Source: Entoloma clypeatum
Taxonomy: Eukaryota; Basidiomycota; Agaricomycetes; Agaricales; Entolomataceae
Direction: 5' to 3'
DNA length: 64,000 bases
Assembly (NCBI GenBank): GCA_963565915.1
Contig: OY751487.1
Span: 2,728,001-2,792,000, forward strand
Shown: positions 24,350-36,600 of the stretch, one piece after another
Numbering within the stretch: position 1 is the first letter of the stretch
Layout of the letters: every line of letters starts with the position of its first letter
Program-made: the position numbers and the translations under genes
Notes under the pieces: model-generated
What the model saw: only the letters and a program-made list of their open reading frames with translations
The model's database searches: none
Told to the model about the DNA's origin: nothing

Positions 24350-26715
24350 ATGGCAGGCGCACTATCCAATGCACGAAAGGACCTCCCCAAGGTCAGAGAC
24401 GAAGACCGCGAGAGCAGATTTGGCCAGGTCTTCGGTGTTTCTGGTCCTGTCGTGATCGCCGAAAATATGGTTGGCGCTGCCATGTACGAGCTCGTCCGTG
24501 TCGGGCACGACGAATTGGTTGGAGGCACGTCCCCAGTGTCCCATTGAACAGAAGTTCCCTTGATGTTTCTTGCGTAGAGGTCATCCGAATCGAGGCAGAC
24601 AAGGCTACGATCCAGGTCTATGAAGAGACTTCTGGCGTCACTGTTGGCGATCCAGTCCTACGAACAGGCAAGCCCCTAAGTGTCGAGCTTGGTCCAGGTG
24701 CGTCTCATAGATGCGACAGCAGTCTTCCTCGTCCTTACATTTTCCAGGTTTGATGGGTAATATCGTCGATGGTATTCAGCGACCCCTCCGAGTGGGTGAT
24801 TAACCGTCTGCCATTCTCCCCTCACCGACATATTTTTGTAGTCCATCCAAGAACTTTCGAAATCTATATACATACCCCGCGGAATCAATACTGAGGCTTT
24901 GGATAGATCGCTGAAATGGGATTTCAAGCCAGCCTCGTTCAGAGTACGCACTCCATTTTATCACGCTGGGGCAAGCATCTTAAACTAGTAACCGCCAGGT
25001 GGGAGACCATATATCCGGAGGAGATATCTTTGGTGGTGTTTATGAGAACTCGCTTGTCGACGATCATAAAATCATGCTCTCGCCTCGCGCTCTCGGGACA
25101 ATCACACAGATTGCGGACAAAGGAAGTTATGCTGTTGATGTATGCCATTTTTGTGCTCCAGTCATCCCAATCATCCCGCTGATTCTGATAAGGACATCGT
25201 CCTTGAAACCGAGTTTGAGGGAAAAACTACAAAACACACCATGATGCAACTATGGCCCGTTCGTGCACCCCGACCCGTCACAGAAAAAAAGACTGCGGAT
25301 TTCCCTCTCCTCACTGGTCAGCGTATTCTTGATGCGCTTTTCCCGTAAGTATCATTGCTACCTGCTTTGGCTACCGCTTAGCTCTGGCTAGCTGTGTACA
25401 GGGCGGCACAACAGCCATCCCAGGAGCCTTTGGTTGTGGAAAGACCGTTATTTCTCAAGCACTTTCCAAATATTCTAATAGCGACATCATCATCTACGTC
25501 GGTTGCGGAGAACGTGGGAATGAAGTAGGTTCTCTGCAATCGATTTTGATACCCATGTTTATCTCCTGGCAGATGGCAGAAGTGTTAATGGAGGTGATAA
25601 GATGTATTGGCTCCCTTTATGCCTCATCTGATACCTCATAGTTCCCTGAACTCACGATGGAAAAGGGCGACCGCCAAGAACCCATCATGAAGCGTACTAC
25701 TCTCGTCGCCAATACCTCGAACATGCCTGTTGCAGCCCGCGAAGCCTCTATCTATACTGGAATCACGCTCTCCGAGTACTTCCGTGACCAAGGTTCCAAT
25801 GTCTCCATGATGGCAGACTCTACGTCCCGTTGGGCTGAGGCTCTCCGAGAAATCTCTGGTCGGTTAGCTGAAATGCCTGCCGATTCCGGTTATCCTGCAT
25901 ATCTTGGCACCAAACTTGCCAGCTTCTACGAGCGAGCTGGTAAAGTTGTGTGTCTTGGAAATCCTGTCCGTGAGGGTACCGTTTCGATCGTCGGAGCGTA
26001 AGTGCCAATTTCAAAGTGGCCGCTTTATCTTAAAATTTCCTTTCCACAGTGTATCACCTCCGGGAGGTGATTTCTCTGATCCAGTCACATCAGCCACTCT
26101 GGGTATCGTGCAAGTTTTCTGGGGTCTTGACAAGAAACTAGCCCAGCGCAAACATTTCCCCTCAGTCAATTGGTCAGTGTCGTATTCGAAATACACCAAA
26201 GTACTCGAACAGTATTACGAGACCACGGAACCTGATTTCGTCGAGCTTCGAACTAAGACCAAGGAAATCTTACAGAAGGAAGAAGATCTTGCAGAGATTG
26301 TACAGCTCGTCGGAAAGAGTGCACTTGGAGAGAATGACAAGATCACCCTCGAGGTCGCTAGAATGCTCAAGGACGACTTCCTGCAACAAAACGGCATGAG
26401 CGAATACGACCGATACTGCCCCTTCTACAAGACGAGTGCAATGCTGAGAAATTTCGTTGGCTTCCATGATGCAGCCGTTAGAGCAGTATCTCAAGGTGAT
26501 TTGACGTTTGCAAGGATCAAGGATGCAGCTGGTGATATCATGTTCAAGCTCTCACAAATGAAATTCGAGGCATGTTACCGGTTCAGGAGATATCCACCTA
26601 TGACTGATTCAACTCCCCTTGATAGTCGCCTTCTCAAGGAGAGGAGCCCATTAAGAGAAAACTGGACGCTTTGTACACCGAGATTCAGGACAAATTTCGA
26701 CAACTAGCGGAGTAG
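24350..26715 (+). CDS. VMA1: V-type proton ATPase catalytic subunit A (617 aa, no intein)
   Basis: Eleven exons: 24350-24524, 24578-24697, 24748-24791, 24842-24943, 24999-25139, 25193-25344, 25392-25524, 25573-25593, 25642-25997, 26050-26569, 26626-26715. The assembled length is typical of Vma1 lacking an intein. Visible motifs are the P-loop [14 protein letters not shown], the [20 protein letters not shown] catalytic segment and [12 protein letters not shown]. Subunit A hydrolyses ATP in the V1 head to acidify the vacuole. Introns 1 (24525-24577) and 10 (26570-26625) start with GC, required to keep the conserved [15 protein letters not shown] and [14 protein letters not shown] joins. Exon 8 is a 21-nt microexon (MAEVLME). 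Confidence 0.96.
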
Positions 26716-26889
26716 TGCTTTCCTTACTCTTCCTTGTCCATCGACGACATTCTCGAGATTGTAATTCTAATGATAATATAGGTTTGGTTTTGAGCATTAT
26801 TGGAGATGAGCCGCTCCACCGGAGCGTCCTGACACACACGGCCACGGTATATAGGGCGTCTGAAAAGGCTTGGTCGACATATCCAACCA

Positions 26890-28672
26890 TGCAGCTCTCC
26901 ATAACATCCTGGCATTGGGAGCGGTTGTTGCTACCTTTGCCTCCAGGAACACACGCAACTCCTATTCTGCGACAAGCGAATTCCTCTCACAAGGACACCT
27001 CGAAGCCTTGCACCTCCAGCCTTCCTTGCCAGTCCTGCCTGAAGACTCTGTTTCCGTCAACAAGACGATCTACAACATCTTCACGGACAATAAAGAGTCT
27101 GTCACGCTACAAGAAATCCTTGCCAGCCTCCGTTCATCTTCCGCACAGATATTCCAAACTGACAAAGGTCATTAACTTCGTGGGGGACATTGTTGATATT
27201 CTGAATCCAAGTGCGTGTACACTTTTTTTCATTGTACTTGACACCCAGCTCCTTACAGCTGAATTTTTTTTATCACCTTTTTTGCTACTTCAGACAAAGC
27301 CTTTCCTTGTCCTGATCATGATCACAGACACAAAGACAAAGAAACTGCTCAAGAAAGTTATAAGAACAATATTGTTATATAATATCATTCCATCGAGGTT
27401 CAACGCTGACTCCCTCGCTCCGACTAACAAAATCACCTCCGCCACCAAACTGGTGCTGCCCAACTCGTTAGATGAACGCTTGTTGCGTATTCGGGTAACG
27501 CAAGGTTTCGTCCCACCCACTCCTGTCATCAACCTGTGCAGCAAGATCCTACAGCCCAACATACCAGCGGCGAACGGTGCGTACTTAACGGATAGCATTC
27601 TCATTCTTCTCCATCCACCCACAGATCCCATCAGGCCTGGTTCATAGTGTCAACCACCCCATTCTCCCCCTCCCTCGATCTTTTCATGGCACCCTCATAT
27701 TCTCTACTTTTGTAAGCCTTCCACGATCGACTTTCTGCGAAAACATTGATGTTCATATTGTACGGACATCCGCCCTCCAACGCACCGGGCTCACGGATTC
27801 CTTGGATTTTCATTTTGTCCATAAATTCGAGGAAGACAATGGAAAGGGTTCATTCAAAGGTTCTCCAGCTGTGACCGTATTTGCACCAACAAATTCTGCG
27901 CTTCAGAAGCTTCCCGACAGGCTTCGGTCGTTCCTGATCTCTCCTTTTGGCGAGCGGATTTTGAGGAAAATCTACTAATACCACATCGTGCCTGACTATA
28001 TCTTTCACACTGGCAAGTCAATTATTTTCTCATCATTCGGTCCTTCCTGACAGTCTTTAGATTACCATTTCAATGCGTCTTCACATTTGTCGGGCACGAC
28101 CCTTCCCATTCAACATAGCCAACAGAGCTCTAGCTATTCTGAACTTGATGCACCCATGGGAACTCCAAGAACAGCGCAGAATGCTCGAGGAATGATATCC
28201 TGCTCCCCTGGATGGACAACTACAATACTTGTCTTGTCCCACGATGAAGAAAATGAAAGTTGCAAAACATACACCAACAATAGCTATGACGAGTCGTGTC
28301 CCTGCAAGCCAATTTTTTCTTACCACCGCAGATCGCCCACTGCGAACAAGAATCATACAATATACAAATTGTCCATGCTGAGAAGATCAAAATCTCGATT
28401 CCAATGCTTGGCCCGCACAAATTCTACAGAACGAAGACAAACCTCATCGTAAACGATTGCCCTAAACTGTACTGTTAGCTGACGTTGTAGGGCTGAACGG
28501 CGCTGTGCACACCATCGACACCTTACTCGATCCTACAAGACTTTATTCTCATGACATGAACCAGCCTTGGCAGGACGGGGAAAACTGGTTGTTGGACTGG
28601 GTGGGCTTGGACTGGCATGAGCTAGTTAGTAGTCAGGTCCTGTCATATGTTGGATTTTGTACGGAGAGATGA
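26890..28672 (+). pseudogene. FAS1 (fasciclin-like) domain secreted protein, degraded
   Basis: The sequence encodes pieces of a two-domain fasciclin protein: DSVSVNKTIYNIF, SKLTKVINFVGDIVDILN, LLYNIIP, SALQRTGLTDSLDF, AVTVFAPTNSALQKLP, YHIVPDYIFHTG and a C-terminal GLNGAVHTIDTLLD. Such proteins are secreted or GPI-anchored adhesion factors. Lesions: the signal-peptide frame from the ATG at 26890 shifts after five codons; the frame shifts again near 27335; the splice acceptor expected before SALQRTG near 27761 has lost its AG; and TAA at 27976-27978 interrupts the conserved YHIVP motif. Individual introns could explain some shifts (one at about 27095-27146 is well formed), but not the nonsense codon. 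The 3' end approaches the convergent MOD5 gene. Confidence 0.7.
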
Positions 28673-28956
28673 CCGAATTAATTTCTTGTATCATTGTTGC
28701 TACCGTTGTCTCACCATCAACTTCGTAATTTATTATGCACTGAGACTCGACGTTAACCTTGTCCAGGAATTCCTTGGAGTGTAAGATCATCCTGCTCATT
28801 AGTCCAAAAGAAGACGCGAGTGGTTCATCATTGAATGAATGTTGTCCAAGGATGCGAACCGTGAAAGCGGGATCCGAATTGGGCCGTGCGACACCTGGAG
28901 GCTCTGCTCTGGGCTGTGGGTATAAGCCACCCTTATTGAACAAGGATACCCATGCT

Positions 28957-30815
28957 TCACGAACACAAAGACGAGCAATTGGTTCCGGCGTCTTCAATCA
29001 ACTCACCCGTCTTCGAGGGAGTCGATTGTAACAGTCCACCTCCGAAAGATTGTTTGCTTTTGCTGACTAACCGCCGATGGACGCGAGTATTTTGATGCGC
29101 ATTCCACTCTCGACCTTCTTCGACCATGAAAGGACGATCTGGACGTACTGTACAAACCGGGCATATTACCTTTTGTCTGGCATTGAGAACAGAAGTCGGG
29201 CTGGATGGCCACTTCAGCACCTGGCATATAACAATATATTCCTTGACATACTCAACTGCCTCTTTTTTGATAGTAAGCATCTTCCGGGCCTTATCAGACA
29301 AAGAGAGAGGGTCAATGAGGTCCTCCTTCGACAAAAAACCTAGGAAAGAATTTAGCTGACGGTGTGGATTTCATCGGCAAAAGATGTACCTTCCGTAATG
29401 TCGATGGCAGGGACCCGGACCCTGTTCAGCCATTGCTCACCCAATTCTGTTGGAATCGTTAATCAAAGACGGAAAGTGTCTATTGCGCTCACCCGTTGCG
29501 TCTAATAAGTACACCGGAACATTTTCTTTCGCACTAGCATAAATACAGGGCAATAACTTGTTTCTTAGCCAGGATATTTGACGTTTGGCGTATTGCCTTG
29601 TTGATACTTTCATATGCTCGACGGCATCCACAAACGTCTTCTCCGATTGCTTGTCGGGTTCAGAAAGATACTGGTCAAATTCTCTGTATCCTGATTGCAC
29701 CTCCTAAGAATAATCATCGCTTGAAAATGTGATTACTGTACCGATGGACTGGTATATTCCCGAAGTATAATTAGCCTTGTTTGTATTGCCCTGGTTCGAA
29801 TGCAATGTCGCTGAGTCTGTCTGCATCTGCACAGTACCGGCCATGTTATGAAGAGTACGGATTTCGTTCAGAAGGCCTCGCTAAAGATGAAAACTCATGA
29901 GAAGTTGATCTTAGTCACTGGGCTGCACTCTACCTCTATCATCTTGTCGATCCGCTCATCGAGTCGAGATTCAAGTACGGAAGGCTCAGCATACAGCCAA
30001 AAGCAAAGGGTACGAAACCTGCTATTCGTTAGACACAAAAGTAAGAAGGTTGAATAGATGGACCTTGGTGTGCTCGCAGATGTATCCTTTGTCTGGTCTC
30101 TGATTATATCGCTTGTCCGTCGTCCAGACTCCTTGATGATGGACAGACTTCGGAGAACCTTTCGCGTATCTCTCCAATGCCAGCGATTCGCGACATGAGG
30201 ATCGAGAATTGAGAGAAGGGTATGTAGATCGAAGGCAGCATCAGGCTCACTTGCTGCAGAGGGCGGAAATTCTGGAAGGTTGTTGAAAAGAACGGAGAGG
30301 TGCGATGGAAGCGAGGCGATGGACTCTCGGAGTTCTCGAGACATTTGGGGTGTCTGCCCTTCGGTCGAAGGACTTTCAGCGGCGAGACGGTTGGGGAACA
30401 TGAGATGCTGTATCCAATACGACGTTCCGCCGACAACAATTGGGATCTGATTCCGGTTATGAGTCTCTTCGATCTGTTCTCAAGTCTTGTCTATATTTTT
30501 GCATCACGAGAAGAGCGATTGACTGACCGCCTTTAGCGCATCCTGTACCCACTGTCCAACAACATATTGCTCGCCAGGAGACTTGAACCCCATCAGAAGA
30601 TGTTCGATGCCTTGTCTCTCTGGTTCCGGGACCTTGTTTGTGATGATATCCAAGCCTTGATAGACCTGCATAGCGTCGGCGTTGATGATTCTTGCACCCT
30701 TCCAGTGATCTGCGCGAGGCATGCAACTCAGATGCAAGGCTAGGTCGATGGCCAAGTCTGATTTTCCGACGCCGGTCGTGCCACATATCGTGATGAGGGG
30801 CCGTACATTCATCAT
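28957..30815 (-). CDS. MOD5: tRNA dimethylallyltransferase (i6A37 synthase), Mod5-like
   Basis: The start gives LITICGTTGVGKSDLAIDLA, the P-loop of the family, followed by INADAMQVYQGLDIITNK (substrate-binding region) and VVGGTSYWIQHL. Exons resolved: 30815-30528, 30473-30064, 30018-29934, 29880-29742, 29690 onward, then two further exons to about 28957. Near the C terminus a Cys2-His2 finger (CPVC ... HQNTRVH) with RPFMVEEGREW matches the extension of eukaryotic Mod5/TRIT1 enzymes. The enzyme adds a prenyl group to A37 of tRNAs reading UNN codons, in cytosol and mitochondria. The last 15-20 residues are uncertain because a GTGAGT near 28999 could start another intron. It diverges from the uL15m gene with 36 bp between ATGs. 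Confidence 0.88.
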
Positions 30816-30851
30816 GACCTAATAATAGAACATCGTCTGTCACGCCCTCCC
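30816..30851. promoter_or_regulatory. 36-bp interval between divergent MOD5 and uL15m starts
   Basis: Only 36 bp lie between the two ATGs. No TATA or CACGTG was seen inside. If both starts are right, core promoter elements must lie within the coding regions of one or both genes. Confidence 0.6.
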
Positions 30852-31798
30852 ATGGCCTCCAAAATTCGAGTTCCCAGAGTCAGTCTGGCAAATCTCAGAC
30901 CTGCGCCAGGCTCTCAGCAGAATGTCCGTGGATCTCGTCTGGAGCCCTTTTCTTCCCTGCACTCACATATTTCTTAGCAAAAACGTGTCGGAAGAGGTCA
31001 AGGGTCTGGATACGGAGGAACGTCCGGCCGTGGTGCTAATGGCCAGAAATCTCGTTCTGGTCCAGGAATAAGACCTGGCTTCGAGGGTGGTCAGACCCCC
31101 ATAACAAAACGATTTCCCAAGCGCGGTTTCATCAATCAGTACGCCTACCAACCTCCCGATGTTTGGCTGGACACTGACCGTTCATGACCGAAGAAACTCC
31201 AAGACATGGGCACCCGTCAATCTCGATAGGATTCAATATTGGGTTGAACAGGGTAGACTCACTTCATCACCCGAAAAGCCGATCACTGCACGGGAACTCC
31301 TTCTCAGTGGTTGTATTCACGATGTTCATGATGGCGTCAAGGTTCTCGGAGACGTGCGCTTTCCCCCAGCTCTATTCTTACATTTGCTGACTGAAACCCT
31401 AGGGCGCCGAGCACTTCAAGGAACCGATATACATTATTCCCTCTCGCGCCTCCAAAAGTGCTATCAATGCCATCGAGCGTAACGGTGGTGCAGTTGTCTG
31501 CAAATATTACAACCCCCTTGCTCTCCGCGATTGCATGAATGGCCGGAGTGACAGAGTTTCAGCTGCTCCCACACGTCGCGAAGACATCGGTGAGTCCTAC
31601 CAAAAGAATCCCAATTTCTCTCTTTGCTCAAGTTCCTCGTTAGTCTGGTATGGTAATCACCGGAATAGAGGCTACATCTCTCCCGATACCCTGCAAAAAC
31701 TTGGAGATCTGCCTTTCGTTGAAGAAAGGTGGAAGCTCCTGGCAGAGGATCTCAGTGCTTGGAAAGGGCAAAACTTTGAGGTCCCTAAGAAGAAGTAA
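30852..31798 (+). CDS. MRPL10: Mitochondrial large-subunit ribosomal protein uL15m (244 aa)
   Basis: Five exons: 30852-30923, 30978-31138, 31194-31353, 31403-31589, 31644-31798. The L15 signature is clear: [25 protein letters not shown], read as a glycine/arginine-rich segment at 30980-31060, then [17 protein letters not shown]. The tail ([22 protein letters not shown]) is mitochondrial-type and not found in bacterial L15. It belongs to the mitoribosome central protuberance region. The pairing with MOD5, which also modifies mitochondrial tRNAs, may allow co-regulation; that is inference. The stop lies 21 bp from the PRP38 stop on the opposite strand. Confidence 0.92.
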
Positions 31799-31819
31799 AA
31801 CTACTTGATACAGTTTCTA

Positions 31820-32817
31820 TCAATCGGCTAATTCCATCCTGTCTGGTGAAATACTACGAGTGCGCGAACGATATCGTGACCTTGAACGAGACCTCGACCT
31901 CGACCTCCATGGACTCCTTGAAACGGAGCGGGATCCAGCATCAGATGGTGTTCTGCTCTGCCTGGTGCTCCATGACCTGCTGCTCATTCTTCCTGGATTG
32001 CCACTTCTGCTTCTACTTTCGCTTGGAAATTGACTTCGCCCGCGCGCCCCGCCTTCCAAAGCATCCAACAACCTGCTCTTCCGTGGGCCAAGCTCTCCCA
32101 ACTCTTCTAGAACCTGTCGTTTTGTAAGCCTAGGCAATATAATGTCACAAACTCTTTCCTCAGTCAACAGGGAGTAGACGAATTCATCCATATACGTCAA
32201 CGAATATCCAGCTGTGACGCAAAAAAAATTAAAGACTTTTTCAGCACTTTGAAAATGCGGCGGTCATGCATACCCATATCCCGTAGACGTAGCTTCCTAA
32301 AATCCTTCAAAAGGGGTTCGAGTAGCTCATACACATCCACAGCTCGGAATGTTAATCTTATGTAGAAGGCAGCTAGCGCGCGGAGATACCTACAAACGTT
32401 AATGAGAGCACGGGTGACAGAATGGTTTCTTACTTGAATTCATCGGCACGCAAATATTCAACCAGAATCTCCTTCTCTGGTTGAATTTGTAACAGTTTGA
32501 GGACAAGACAGAGAAACTGCGTCGGCCGTTGGTTGCCATATACGCCCCCAATGCATTGTGTTTCTATCGCTTTGTCGATGATGCTTTCCGCTGTGACTGG
32601 GTTTACCTTTTGACAAATTCACAATTCGGATTACCATACCGGTGAGTGCGAAACAATGCTCCTTCCAATAAGTCGACTCGTATATACGATTCCGGATGAC
32701 GGTTTCAACTAAGAACTAGACAGATCAGCACGCCAACCGCATGAAGCATTGGCGCGCCATTACCTGAGGGTTCTTCCCATGAATCGACAGTGCACCGCTA
32801 ACCGTGGTGTTGGCCAT
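31820..32817 (-). CDS. PRP38: Pre-mRNA-splicing factor Prp38 with RS-rich tail (264 aa)
   Basis: Five exons: 32817-32764, 32715-32640, 32590-32434, 32389-32274, 32211-31820. Family motifs include IHGKNPQFLVETVIRNRIY, YGNQRPTQFLCLVLKLLQI, EYLRADEFKYLRALAAFYIRL and the MDEFVYSLLTEERVCDIILP segment. Prp38 is a tri-snRNP component needed for spliceosome activation. The last 60 residues are Ser/Arg dipeptides (RSRSRSRSRSRYRSRTRS), as in metazoan homologues but absent from the short budding-yeast protein. Its 3' end is 21 bp from that of the uL15m gene, so the mRNAs probably overlap in antisense. Confidence 0.94.
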
Positions 32818-33644
32818 ATTGGAGAGAGAGGTTGGTGATTGTCAATGTTAGAACGAGAATGCCTAGCTACGGTAAGCAGCATATGCTACACTTGCAGGCA
32901 GGACCTGTCAACCTATTTCACCGCACTCAATCACGGTCTCCATACCATGTACATGGTTGGTAAATTTGTCGGCCTCTCTCTTGATGTGCTTGCTCTCAAA
33001 ATTGTGGCAGATTTTTATCTCCATGCTACTACCCACAAGCTGCAGCATGGATTTATGTTGTTTTTCGCGTGCAGTGAGTTGTCACCAATCATTTTGTTGA
33101 CGATATTCTACAACACAGTTATCGTTGTATTACAACGTCAGGGCAGCAACTGCCGTAAACCTACATACCTACTAAAGGCAATCCGTCGATTATAGGATGG
33201 TGTTGCAGTCGTCCGTTATTGCGCACCATATCCCTTGGTCATTTGGTCAGTCTCCTATTAAGCTGAATGCCAAAGAGTGGATGACAGCTCTCCTTTTCGA
33301 TTGCTGGCAGAATTGTGATCCAACATCGTCGGCGCGGTTATTCTCGATGTATCAGCCTGGTAGGCGAATCATGTCATGAGAGGAATTTTCCCTGATCCTG
33401 ATTATGCTATGTCACCAGTACCGCTGTCCCCAGTGCATTGTGGTGCGAGGCGAGAAGTGGAAAACATGGAAGTCATGTAGACATAGCTGTAGATAGAAGA
33501 TATAGACATATTCCAAGGTGAATTGCGGCTTGCTGCCGACCATCGCCTACGAGCCTGCTTGGCCTTGCTGTGTCGTCCCCGCTTTGTCCCATTCCACACG
33601 ATTCTTTTTCTAGGTTTACAAAACCTATCAAATCCCCCGAGAAA
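32818..33644. other. Divergent intergenic region between PRP38 and the PHD gene
   Basis: 827 bp. Two plus-strand ORFs (32839-33195, 118 codons; 33197-33379, 60 codons) are open but show no family motif and no plausible splicing into a larger product. Probably promoter and untranslated sequence. Confidence 0.4.
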
Positions 33645-36600
33645 ATGGCGTCGACAACGAGCATACCGGCATATATGTCGGCAGGAGTTCCAATTCTCCA
33701 ACCCCCCCACTTAGAGGGTGACGCGAGTCTGGCAACGGAAATTCTCCCTGGACCGCCGTCTCTTGTCTCGATACAGCAGTCTGTCCTCAAGCGCGACCCC
33801 AAGAAGCCTTCAATGGCCTTTTCTTACCTGCCGCCATCTGATCCTGGATCTACATACTCAGGTATTGTGCATGGCACTCTAATAGGCAATGAGCCTGACA
33901 CCTCGCGCCTGAAGCCTTCAAAGTGAGTTTGTTGTCTTTCTAGGTTTAACCCCGTTGCTGATATCTGTATCGCCCTTTCACTTCTTTTTTTTTCGCCCCG
34001 TTGCTTACTGTTCCTTCTCTGCTGCTACATCGCTCGGGTCACTCATTACAGGACTGCCACTGGCCGCGCTCAGCGTGCATCCGCTCGGCAGCAAAACGGG
34101 GCCGTGTCGATGGTGGATACCCCCGCAGATAGCGAGGGTTCGCTCGGCCTAAATCTTCCAGTCGATTCGGAATCATTCACCATGGTTGTTGACGACGAAT
34201 CATCGATGTCTCGCTCTACTTCATCTCAAAATATTCAAGAAGGGCCAACAACCACCCCAAGCGGCCGTCCGAGAAGAAAAGACAAGGGGAAGGGAAAGGA
34301 AGTCGAGCCCACGACTATCAGAATCAAAGAGGAGCCGAAAACGGTCTCTCTTTCTCTGCCTGACGTACAAACAACCAACCTCGTGCGCCTGACTGTTGGA
34401 CCTGTCTGTTTGAGCCCTTTTGCTGACTGAATTTCGGATCTAGGGTAACAATGACGACCATTGTTCGTCATGTCGCTCCTACGGCGCCCTTGTTTATTGT
34501 GATGGATGTCCTCGAGCATTTCATTTGTGGTGTCTGGATCCTCCCATGGAAACTGTGGATGAAGGCGATAGCAGGTGGTTCTGCCCGAGTTGTATAATCC
34601 GAAAGGTACGTGTTGGTGGGCTGTGTGCAGCATCGAACCTGAAATGTGCCATGCAGCATCCTCCTCGAAAGCCGCCACTATCCTTCTTATCCTGCCTCAT
34701 ACAACAAGTTGATACTACTATCCCTACCGAATTCCAGCTTCCGGAAGATCTAAGAACACATTTCAGAGACGGTAAGCATTCGTATGATCAAGTTTCATGA
34801 AGTAGATCCGATATAGACATCGACAGTCGCGACCGGACCGAAAGGAACCTATATCGATGCCTCAGAGACGAAACAACCTCGTCTTAAGTGAGATAATACC
34901 CTTTCCGTCTGTTATTGCTCATTAAACCCCTGTCAGCCGCCACGGTGAACAGGAGAGTCGAGATCCTCACCGCCTCAGAGACAGGAATGGTGTGCCTATC
35001 TTGTGCTTTCGGTGTGGAATGTCGGCCCTGCCTGAAGGCCTAGCCGCTTCCGTCCCCTCTGCAAAGCGCGCTCGAAGGTCATTGGCTATCGCAAACAAAA
35101 TCAATGTAAGCGATGCGTGGAGAGGCATAATTTCTTGTGACTACTGTAATCTACATTGGCACCTTGACTGCCTCGACCCTCCGTTATCGACATTGCCGCC
35201 ATTCACCAAAAGGTGGATGTGTCCAAATCATGCGGATCGAATTCTTGTAAGGTCTATTGAGGTCTTATGGCATCCGCATCGCTGACATGTTTTTAGCCCC
35301 CCAAGCGTCGAATTCCTAAGCAAAATGCACCTCTGCTTGACGTTACCAAGCCCCGCCAATTTAATAATGGCAACATTGAAATCATCCAACCCGAGACCAG
35401 TCGGATTCACAGCATTTCTCAAGTGTCCGTTGATGAAGTCTTAATCAACGGCCGTCGTTACCGCATTCCAGAGCGGGTGATTGTTCTTGACTTTTGGAAC
35501 AAGTTGAATGCTCCCGAACACCGCACCGAAAGGTAGGAGTTCCCCCTTAGGATTGACGATGTGGTACTCACAAGTTATCTCAGGGACTTGAATCTCATAT
35601 CTGGAATGTCTTCTCCCCTGACCTCACTGAGTTCACTTGATGACTCCGAGGAGCGATTGCTTCCTGAATTTCCTGACTCCTCCCATGATAGGGAAGACCT
35701 CGACGCGGCACAGGTAAGTGTATTTCCTGTTATTGATGATCTCGACACTCAGATCTAAGAACTATGGCAGTTGTTATGTAGCTTGCAAGGCCAGAGGACT
35801 GGCGTTCTGCATCCAGCTTCATTGATCAGTGATGGTGTTCGGAAGAAGCTGGTGGATAGTGCCGTCCAGACTGACCCCGAACAAGCCGTCCGTCTGCAAG
35901 AACAAGCTATCCCACCGCGAGGGCGGGTCGTCAAACTCTCGAAGTCAGCAGCCACGCCGAAAGTACGGGGTTTTACGGCACTGCTGAGGCATTGTTCTGA
36001 CACAAATCTTGAAGTTGAAAGGTACAACTTCGAAAACGCTTGCTGCTACAGGATCGGCTCGAACGGCAAAAACGAACGACGTCGCCGAACCTTCGTCGGA
36101 ACCTCTCTCCCTCCCTGCCAAGAGGAAAAGGCAAGCTACTACAGCAGTGCAACGGGGGCTGAGCACCCGAGAACTTCGATCCAGGAGCAAGAACAACTTA
36201 GATTCCTCATTGACGAGTATCTCCTCGAGGGTATGCTGTCACCCCGTTCTGAATGGTATTGAGTAAACTGAAGATAGTATGACAGAGTTCGGTGAAACGC
36301 GGGGAGGACTCCGTTGACGGTGATGTTCCCATGTCTGCTCCGCCAACCCTGCCTCCAATATCATCCGTAAAGGTTCGGCCAGTCCATGTCAAGGTCCTTT
36401 GCATTCGTCATCTTCATTATTGTTTGCTTTGAACTCTTCCCACTTAGGTTGAAGAGACTGACAGCACTTTCATCCTTGGTGAAAGCTCAGCTCTGGAAGC
36501 TGGACCGTCATCACAGACTTCTACGGCGAAGGTATGAACTCGTTTCAGTGTTGACATCGGTTATTCATATTGGAACGCATCTAGAAATTGCTTGCACGTA

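Noticed and set aside
25392..25530. Possible intein in VMA1
   Set aside because: The P-loop GAFGCGKT exon is continuous and the protein has its normal intein-free length.
28626..28997. 123-aa minus-strand ORF
   Set aside because: Has no ATG near its start, overlaps the FAS1 remnant and the MOD5 tail, and shows no family motif.
32839..33195. 118-aa plus-strand ORF between PRP38 and the PHD gene
   Set aside because: No recognisable motif and no continuation by splicing; more likely promoter or untranslated DNA.
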